From the NCBI GenBank assembly GCA_015680905.1, contig CM027380.1, positions 10,124,001 to 10,188,000 on the forward strand: 64,000 nucleotides of DNA, in the 5' to 3' direction. Made by a program: the position numbers and the translations under genes. The notes beneath the pieces were generated by a model. It saw nothing but the letters and a program-made list of their open reading frames with translations. It did no database searches and was not told the origin of the DNA. This DNA is from Coptis chinensis. Lineage: Eukaryota > Streptophyta > Magnoliopsida > Ranunculales > Ranunculaceae. Below, one piece after another: positions 57,495 to 64,000 of the stretch; positions within the stretch are counted from its first letter, which is position 1, and each line of letters begins with the position of its first letter.

Positions 57495-58483
57495 TTCTCC
57501 CCAGTTTGAAAAGAACTCGTCTATAGTTTGTATACGCAATTGACTGATGAAATTCACTGTAGTTGATGCCCATCACTCTCCCGCTGTTCAAACGAATTCG
57601 ACCTCGAATTTTGCCTAGATAATTACTCACAAGAAGAAGAATGCACCATAATGTCTGCAAGTTTGCAAAATCACCATATGCAAAGCGATGCAAGAAGAAA
57701 TATGTAAAGCCACCAACATGATTTCTTTGCTCTATGAGAATACTACCACATCCCAAAATAGAAAATACGCATACCTCCAATTGTAACTTTAGATGCAAAG
57801 AACTAAAGAGCTTTGTATACTGAATATCAAAAGCCTCCCAAATCGGATCAACATACTCAAAAAAACTAGACTCATCTTTATACTTATCAAAGATTGGTGG
57901 AACGCCAAATAGGGGGGCTTCAACACCTGTCGGCAGCCGAGTGGCACCATCATTGAGGGGTACACCCTCACGTTCCTCATTGAAAGGAGGTTCCCTGTTG
58001 GTGTTATCTTTCCTGCCAACTCTGTTCTCTCCGTTGTTTTCTAGATCTGTAGGCGCAAAAGGGTTCTGAAGAGGGATTGAACTGTCAACATGAGACGCAT
58101 CATCAATACTAGCCACCGAACCATTATTTTGTGGTGGTGGAGGTGGTTGTTGCACTTCTCTTTGGACTGGAAACCTTGCTTCTATCAGGTTCTGGAACAT
58201 CTGTGTCATATTTTTCATGTTTTCTTCTAAACGAGACATGCGAGTATCTATGGATGGAGGACGACTTCGAGTTACTTTGTGATTCACCATAATAACAATA
58301 AAAATTTGATTTTTTTTCAAATGAATGAAGGAATAAATCGTAGTGAACAATAACCGAGTGAACAGTACATTAACAGTGTTCGGTGAACAATGCTTCGTAA
58401 ACAGTATCTTGCTAAACAGTAACCCCAGTGAATAGTATTTTCTACACAATCTCCCAACAAAAATCAATCGCTCTGATACCAAA
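57495..58483 (-). pseudogene. Internal region of the small LTR element, gag-like ORF
   Basis: Minus strand. A start MVNHKVTRSRPPSIDTRMSR near 58289 leads a gypsy-gag-like N-terminus (coiled coil RLEENMKNMTQMFQNLIE), then a proline stretch and an acidic linker (DNTNREPPFNEEREGVPLN). A decayed part follows to the polypurine tract. It has no protease or polymerase. The leader upstream reaches the primer binding site TGGTATCAGAGC at 58470-58481. Confidence 0.65.
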
Positions 58484-58739
58484 TAATGTAGATTAAGTGG
58501 CAAAAGCAACACTTAATCAAAATCTACACTTTATAAAACCCTAAAAGTCTGACCTTTATTGATAATCACTCAATAATTTATTACACACATAAACACAATT
58601 AAAACAACTCCCTGAAACTCTAACCATAAGTCCTTATTTATACTAATAATAATAATAAAGCAACAACTAAACTAGTGGGCTCACGACCCATGGGCTTGAC
58701 CACCGAATCTTGAAAGAAATGAACTCATATTCTACATCA
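58484..58739 (-). repeat. Intact 5' LTR of the small element
   Basis: 256 bp. It serves as the uninterrupted reference for the LTR broken by the three insertions. The ends read TAATGTAG and CTACATCA on the plus strand. Confidence 0.85.
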
Positions 58740-58744
58740 ATTAG
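58740..58744. repeat. Right target-site duplication (attag)
   Basis: Exact match to 46097-46101. Confidence 0.85.
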
Positions 58745-58899
58745 ATTCTAGAAATCTATGAATATATGAAGTTAAGTTTAGGTAGGAGTCAAGGATTTTC
58801 TGTAAAAAAAAAAAGAAAAAAAAAAGTCTTCTTCTCTATGATCGATCAATTATGTCTTGTTTCTTCTATCCCTCACCACTGTCCAAGGATCATATTACC

Positions 58900-58999
58900 A
58901 TGGATGCTGGAATGTCTAGATCTCTGAGAGACACACCACCAACTCACTTCAGATTCAAGATCAAGTCATTCTCCTCACTTTTAGATACTTCGTTGGAAA
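58900..58999 (+). pseudogene. MATH-domain N-terminal fragment
   Basis: The plus-strand frame reads MDAGMSRSLRDTPPTHFRFK, then IKSFSSLLDTSLER. This matches the start of plant MATH (TRAF-like) domain proteins, where R-D-PP-HY-F-KI-SFS-L precedes the EKYESG motif. Coding fails after about 59000. A second coding-like stretch (59049-59176, ending in a stop) shows no known domain. Confidence 0.45.
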
Positions 59000-59004
59000 G
59001 ATAA

Positions 59005-59490
59005 TGTCCGTGTTTAAATAAAAAATTCACACATCAAACATATAGTACTTTTGTCAGGAACTCTGTGGTCTAGAAACAAAACAAAGAAGCCATCTACACT
59101 ATATGATGTTTTGATTTCTGAAGATGTTTCTCTACTGCATTTGTATTTCTATGATGTTGAGGCCATCACTTCTTAAGAACTAATCAAGATGTCGATGTTG
59201 TTTCTTTTTGTACTCATACCATTGAAAGCACAAATGTGCAGAGTCTAACACAATCGAACAAAAGGTTGTTGCAGTATCAGCAGTCTCATAAGGTAGAAAG
59301 AGCTTCCACTTCCACTGAAAAAACAGCTTTAGCATGCAGTAGACAGCACAACCAAAATCAGAAAGTGCAAAGACTGCACCCACAACACCAATCACCCTGT
59401 CCAACCGTGACCAAGCGTGGCAAAGGTAGTAGAGTATCATAATACCTCCTAAAACCGACAGTAGTGACTTTATGATCCGCAAACACCTTC
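59005..59490. other. Mostly non-coding sequence
   Basis: Lies downstream of the coiled-coil gene on the minus strand. A hydrophobic minus-strand frame (59180-59509) has no ATG start and may be 3' untranslated sequence. Confidence 0.4.
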
Positions 59491-59493
59491 TTT

Positions 59494-62400
59494 TCACAAC
59501 GCAGCCCAATAAGTGGCAAACAGTGAATGATTAGGAGGATTACAGTGAGGAAACCTCTTACGAGCCGCCTCCTCTGCAAGTTAAAAAACATATGAGATTA
59601 ATTTAACGGACCTAAACAGACAATAAGTGAGACAAGTATCTAATTATACCTCATCATCATTTGCCCTTTTCCTCTCAGCTCTCTCAATGTGATTAAGGCA
59701 GTGAGGGCTTTGTAAATTCTGATTCCAATCGCCAATGTGAGAAACGACTATTTGTTAAGCTTAGGTATCCACTAGTAAATGGAAAATCCTTTATACTTGT
59801 TCCAACTGGGCAATTATCTGTTTGAGCTTAATTTTATCTTCCCGAAGTTTACAAACGGCTGATGCAGCTTCTACCAAATATGTAACTACAACTGATCTAG
59901 TTCTCCGATTCTCTTTAGTAACTGTTAATATCTGCTGATTGAAACTTTCCTGCAAGGTTAGAGTAAACGTCAGATGACAATATAAACAGTCAACAATTGG
60001 TAGAATCGGAGAGGCTGCACCAACCACTTGAGCTTTGGCTTTTGATTTCTCCTTCTGCAAAATCTTATCCTTTAAGGTACATTCTTTAGCATGCTGCCTT
60101 TTCAAATTACTTATAGAGTTTTCCAGTCCAACGACCTCTTTCTTTCGTTTACCATTATCTTTCTCAAATAGTTTGTAGTATGACTCAATGGCAGAATTCA
60201 CCGTAGCAGTGCAAAATTGAGACCACCAAACCCAATAGATCTACTTCAAAATAATTCAGCATTATATCTTCAATTATCTTTTCATTTTGGGTTAGTTCAC
60301 CTTGCATACTTTCCAAATGAAAAGTCAGACTCTCCAAGCACACCTTCATTTCTCCAGCTATATGACAAAAAAAGTATATACAATTAAGTGTGTTGAGGTT
60401 TAATAATGCATCAGGGACAAAAACATGGAGATGAAAATTGCTCTTACCTTGACTCTTTGTAACATTTTCTTTCCCCGCCTTGTGTTTCACTGATAATGCA
60501 TCCAGTAGATCACATAATGCATCGGTTGAAGAAAAGCCCAGTTCATTAATGAGTAGGGACGGAGCCAGGATTCTAAGCCAAGGGGTACGAGATTATGTGC
60601 ACACCCCACCCCACCCCACCCCCTAAAAAAAAAGTATGCCAATTTTTTTATTTATTTATTTATTTTGTCATAAGGTCTAAACAATAAAGATCAATAAAAT
60701 TATGCATTTATTTAAATTCACAAAACTAGAGTGCGTTGCTATTAAGAATTTAATATGGATTGAAAAAGTTAACTACTTACTTAAGCACTTAATCCATTAA
60801 TTTATACTACTATGTCTATATATATCTACATAATCTAGTCCACAAGTCTACAATAATTCAACAAATTGTTAACTTCCTATAATGTTGTAAGTCTATATAA
60901 CTCTACTATCATGTAGAGAAAACTATAAAATATTAACATTGAAAGTAAAAAATTATATTGCTTTGTTTTGTTTTGTTTTTGTTTTTGTTTCAATTTTTTT
61001 TTTTCTCAAGTGGAAATTTTATTGATAATGATAACGAGCTGAGTTTTACAAATAATTAGGACAAGCGTGCAACAAGCTTTGCCGCAAATCCTTTATGAAT
61101 TTGTTTTTTGTTTGGGTTGAGATTTGACGTTTGTTTAAGAATTGAGAGTGAAAGAAAGGAGGGAGAGCTTACAAGTTTGTTATGGGTAATTAAAATTATA
61201 CAAACTGACCGGTTGGGTTTTGGGACTCTGGCTATTTATTTTAGTCTCATTAACCCATCAAATATTTAAAGACATATTTGTCCATCTTTAATGGTTTTTT
61301 ACTCAAAATAAATTATACTTTTGTAAGAGCAAAAAGAGAAGTAAAAAAAAAAAACGTTGGTTTATTGGAATGTTTTTTATTAGTTTTTTTTTTTCATACT
61401 ATTTTTTTTTTGTTGATTATATTCTCACTATAGTTGTGAAAATATAATTTTGGGGGTGTGGTAGTGGAAGTTTGCTAAAAAAATTGGAGGGGTGCGAGTC
61501 CTTATAGTTTGAAGATTTTTCTAGACAATTAGTTATGTGGTAATTGAGTTTTTCTAATCTCAGGGGGTGCGATATATCCATCTATGTTAATGAGGTTTGC
61601 CTTTTCATTGATTGTATCCTGCAATTTCTCTTAAATATTGTCTAACACCTTCTTCACCTTTATATTCTACCTCATGATCCAAAGAAATCCATCAAACAAC
61701 AACATTTTTAAATAACTCACTGGAAATTTTCATCACCGAGGTAACAAACTACGAGAAACTTCATAAAAAAGAAGAAACTGAGATTTGCCTACAAAATGAA
61801 TCAATCTAAAACACAATTTCACTAAAATCTAACAAATCAAAGTTCAATTTATTAAGGAAGGATCATCCTAAGATTGTTAAGGAAATCAATTCATTTCGGG
61901 TTAGTTCACCTTGCATACTTTCCAAATGAAAAGTCAGACTCTCCAAGCACACCTTCATTTCTCCAGCTATATGACAAAAAAGGTATATACAATTAAGTGT
62001 GTTGAGGTTTAATAATGCATCAGGGACAAAAACATGGAGATTATTAAAATTGCTCGTACCTTTACTCTTTGTAACATTTTCTTTCCTCACCTTGTGTTTC
62101 ACTGATAATGCATCCAGTAGATCACATAATGCATTGGTTGAAGAAAAGCCCAGTTCATTAATGAGTAGGGACGGAGCCAGGATTCTAAGCCAAGGGGTAC
62201 GAGATTATGTGCACACCCCACCCCACCCCCTAAAAAAAGTATGCCAATTATTTATTTATTTATTTATTTTGTCATAAGGTCTAAACAATAAAGATCAATA
62301 AAATTATGCATTTATTTAAATTCACAAAACTAGAGTGCGTTGACTATTAAGAATTTAATATGGACTGACAAAGTTAACTACTTACTTAAGCACTTAAGCC

Positions 62401-62571
62401 ATTAATTTATACTACTATGTCTATATATATCTACATAATCTAGTCCACAAGTCTACAATAATTCAACAAATTGTTAACTTCCTATAATGTTGTAAGTCTA
62501 TATAACTCTACTATCATGTAGAGAAAACTATAAAATATTAACATTGAAAGTAAAAAAATTATATTGCTTTG

Positions 62572-62602
<31 letters not shown>

Positions 62603-63950
62603 TTTGTTTTTTGTTTTTTTTTTTTTTTTTTTTCTCAAGTGGAAATTTTATTGATAATGATAACGAGCTGAGTTTTACAAATAATTAGGACAAGCGTGCA
62701 ACAAGCTTTGCCGCAAGTCCTTTATGAATTTGTTTTTTGTTTGGGTTGAGATTTGACGTTTGTTTAAGAATTGAGAGTGAAAGAAAGGAGGGAGAGCTTA
62801 CAGGTTTGCTATGGGTAATTAAAATTAAACAAACTGACCGGTTGGGTTTTGGGCCTTTGGCTATTTATTTTAGTCTTATTAACCCATCAAATATTTAAAG
62901 ACATATTTGTCCATCTTTAATGGTTTTTTACTCAAAATAAATTATACTTTTGTAAGAGCAAAAAGAGAAGTAAAAACGTTGGTTTATTGGAATGTTTTTT
63001 ATTAGTTTTTTTTTTTTTCATACTATTTTTTTTGTTGATTATATTCTCACTATAGTTGTGAAAATATAATTTTGGGGGTGTGGTAGTGGAAGTTTGCTAA
63101 AAAAATTGGAGGGGTGCGAGTCCTTATAGTTTGAAGATTTTTCTAGACAATTAGTTATGTGGTAATGGAGTTTTTCTAATCTCAGGGGGTGCGATATATC
63201 CATCTATGTTAATGAGGTTTGCCTTTTCATTGATTGTATCCTGCAATTTCTCTTGAATATTGTCTAACACCTTCTTCACCTTTATATTCTACCTCATGAT
63301 CCAAAGAAATCCATCAAACAACAACATTTTTAAATAACTCACTGGAAATTTTCATAACCGAGGTAACAAACTACGAGAAACTTCATAAAAAAGAAGAAAC
63401 TGAGACTTGCCTACAAAATGAATCAATCTAAAACACAATTTCACTAAAATCTAACAAATCAAAGTTCAATTTATTAAGGAATGATCATCCTAAGATTGTT
63501 AAGGAAATCATGACTAGAAAGTAAGACTACTATCTCTACTTTATTAGCTTCTATCTCTTCTTTATTAGCTTCGAATGTAGCATGGTCAGTGTACTATCTT
63601 AAGTATGTTAGGGTTGAAGCCTGTAGTTATTGTTGCGTCTTTGTATACCTCCTTTTAATGACCTAACTCTTAGGGAGGATTTGTAAGGTTTAATTTTTTG
63701 CAATGTAACAGGTGGGGTCTACCTTAACCCCAGCTTATTTGAAAAAAAAAAACCCAAAAAAAAATCAATTTATCAAAATTTACCGGAATTGGTGAAACTT
63801 TCAAGTGGAAGTGAAGTGAATTGATTGTTGTTATGTGAAGGAGATTTAGGTTTGGTCTTTTTTCCTTATAAAGTTTTTGGTTTTCTCTGCAGCAGAAATG
63901 GAGAAGTGGAAGAATGAGTGTGTGAACAAGGGGGCTATTTATAGTTGAAT
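59494..63950 (-). CDS. Spliced coiled-coil protein gene, unknown function, partly duplicated
   Basis: Exon-like pieces on the minus strand, in order: KKVLDNIQEKLQDTINEKAN and LINELGFSSTDALCDLLDAL (split by a transposon), ending before a GT donor (62059 or 60447); EMKVCLESLTFHLESMQGEL (from 60357, after an AG acceptor); AIESYYKLFEKDNGKRKKEV with SISNLKRQHAKECTLKDKIL (60030-60200); ESFNQQILTVTKENRRTRSV (from about 59950, acceptor ttgcag) to KLKQIIAQLEQ; then HIERAERKRANDDE and EAARKRFPHCNPPN, ending at 59494. Heptad-like Leu/Ile spacing suggests a long coiled coil. I do not recognise the family. A TATA box on the same strand lies at 63935-63944. One unit has an in-frame stop (near 61635) where the duplicate reads Gln. 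The first exon and start codon are not defined, so coordinates are approximate. Confidence 0.45.
60282..61890. repeat. Tandem duplication, unit 1 (1,609 bp)
   Basis: Starts tcattttgggttagttcacc and ends ggaaatcaat. It contains exon pieces of the coiled-coil gene and a complete transposon copy (60554-61586). Confidence 0.9.
60554..61586. mobile_element. Transposon with 8-bp duplication inside an exon (unit 1)
   Basis: Flanked by ttaatgag (60546-60553 and 61587-61594). It starts tagggacggagccagg, a phrase common at the end of plant non-autonomous DNA transposons, and ends near gcgatatatccatctatg. It includes ccaccccacc and TTTTG runs and a poly-T stretch. No coding. The 8-bp duplication favours hAT; terminal inverted repeats are weak. 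Confidence 0.65.
61891..63510. repeat. Tandem duplication, unit 2 (1,620 bp)
   Basis: Head-to-tail copy of unit 1, differing at scattered bases and in homopolymer or TTTTG repeat length. The junction lies inside an exon copy, which is cut after MQGELTRNE. Confidence 0.9.
62166..63208. mobile_element. Transposon copy in unit 2
   Basis: Same element and same ttaatgag flanks (62158-62165 and 63209-63216) as in unit 1, so it inserted before the segment duplicated. The TTTTG/T run near 62570-62635 is longer here. Confidence 0.65.
63511..63930. other. Leader/intron region with an A-tailed insert
   Basis: A stretch ending ggtctaccttaaccccagct, tatttg and an A run (about 63600-63765) looks like the 3' end of an A-tailed retroposon. 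The rest is probably the untranslated leader or first intron of the minus-strand gene. Confidence 0.35.
63935..63944 (-). promoter_or_regulatory. TATA box for the minus-strand coiled-coil gene
   Basis: The minus strand reads CTATAAATAG, followed by a pyrimidine/CA-rich leader (CACACACTCATTCTTCCACT). This is a typical plant core promoter arrangement facing the gene at 59494-63300. Confidence 0.5.
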
Positions 63951-64000
63951 TATTTTGAAATTCCGCCTTTATTTTTAGGACTGTAATAGCCCTATTTTTC

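Larger units (their letters stand above)
46102..58739 (-). mobile_element. Small gag-only LTR element (TRIM/LARD-like), expanded by nested insertions
   Basis: Minus strand. The 5' LTR is at 58484-58739, the primer binding site at 58470-58481, the gag-like ORF inside 57495-58483, a polypurine tract (ctggggagaa on the minus strand) at about 57495-57505, and the 3' LTR in four pieces: 46102-46104, 51029-51130, 56143-56247 and 57453-57494. The LTR pieces add up to about 252 bp, against 256 bp for the other LTR. Without insertions the element is about 1.5 kb. It has no pol and so depended on proteins of another element. The insertions are two Helitrons and one solo LTR. Confidence 0.85.

Noticed and set aside
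59180-59509. Hydrophobic 109-residue minus-strand frame that might be a membrane protein
   Set aside because: No ATG at its start, it overlaps the last exon of the coiled-coil gene in another frame, and no family motif is visible.

Overview
This is an AT-rich nuclear window from a flowering plant, most likely a eudicot. The evidence is the set of plant-specific repeats: Ty3/gypsy chromovirus (Tekay/Del-like) and Tat elements, a Ty1/copia Ale-like element, PIF/Harbinger and hAT-type MITEs, Helitrons with CTAG ends, plus plant-type gene pieces (LEA_2/NDR1-HIN1-like proteins, a MATH-domain start). Almost everything is repeat; no gene in the window is clearly whole and active.

Layout. 1-9929: a Tekay-like element on the minus strand with LTRs of about 3 kb, the left LTR cut by the window edge. 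It sits inside a Tat-lineage element whose 3' part runs 9930 to about 14115 and includes an antisense ORF. 14116-16534: coding scraps split by a probable solo LTR. 16535-19020: a broken two-gene PIF/Harbinger transposon. 19020-19438: a gypsy LTR piece that cuts an exon with CCHC and GRF-type zinc fingers. 20760-21262 and 23276-23790: two hAT-type MITEs with exact 8-bp target duplications. 21263-24890: broken LEA_2 gene copies, one carrying a three-fold 250-bp repeat. 25431-26462: a piece of a transposon-associated plant gene. 26463-37920: a second Tat element, interrupted at 29291-31850 by an LTR element of another family, and also carrying an antisense ORF. 38086-41971: a 3'-truncated Ale-like copia element flanked on both sides by LEA_2 fragments. 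44531-45086: the most complete LEA_2 copy.

The most striking structure is 46097-58744. A small gag-only LTR element (about 1.5 kb originally, with 250-bp LTRs) is flanked by a perfect 5-bp duplication (attag). One of its LTRs was hit three times: by two same-family Helitrons of about 5 kb in the same orientation and 102 bp apart, and by a 1.2-kb LTR that is now solo. Both Helitrons are filled with arrays of a ~55-bp minisatellite and carry no coding capacity.

58745-64000 holds a MATH-domain fragment and a spliced, coiled-coil-rich host gene on the minus strand. Part of that gene has been tandemly duplicated (units of about 1.61 kb) after a transposon had landed in one of its exons. The LEA_2 pieces look like the remains of a local gene cluster torn apart by the mobile elements; that history is inference.
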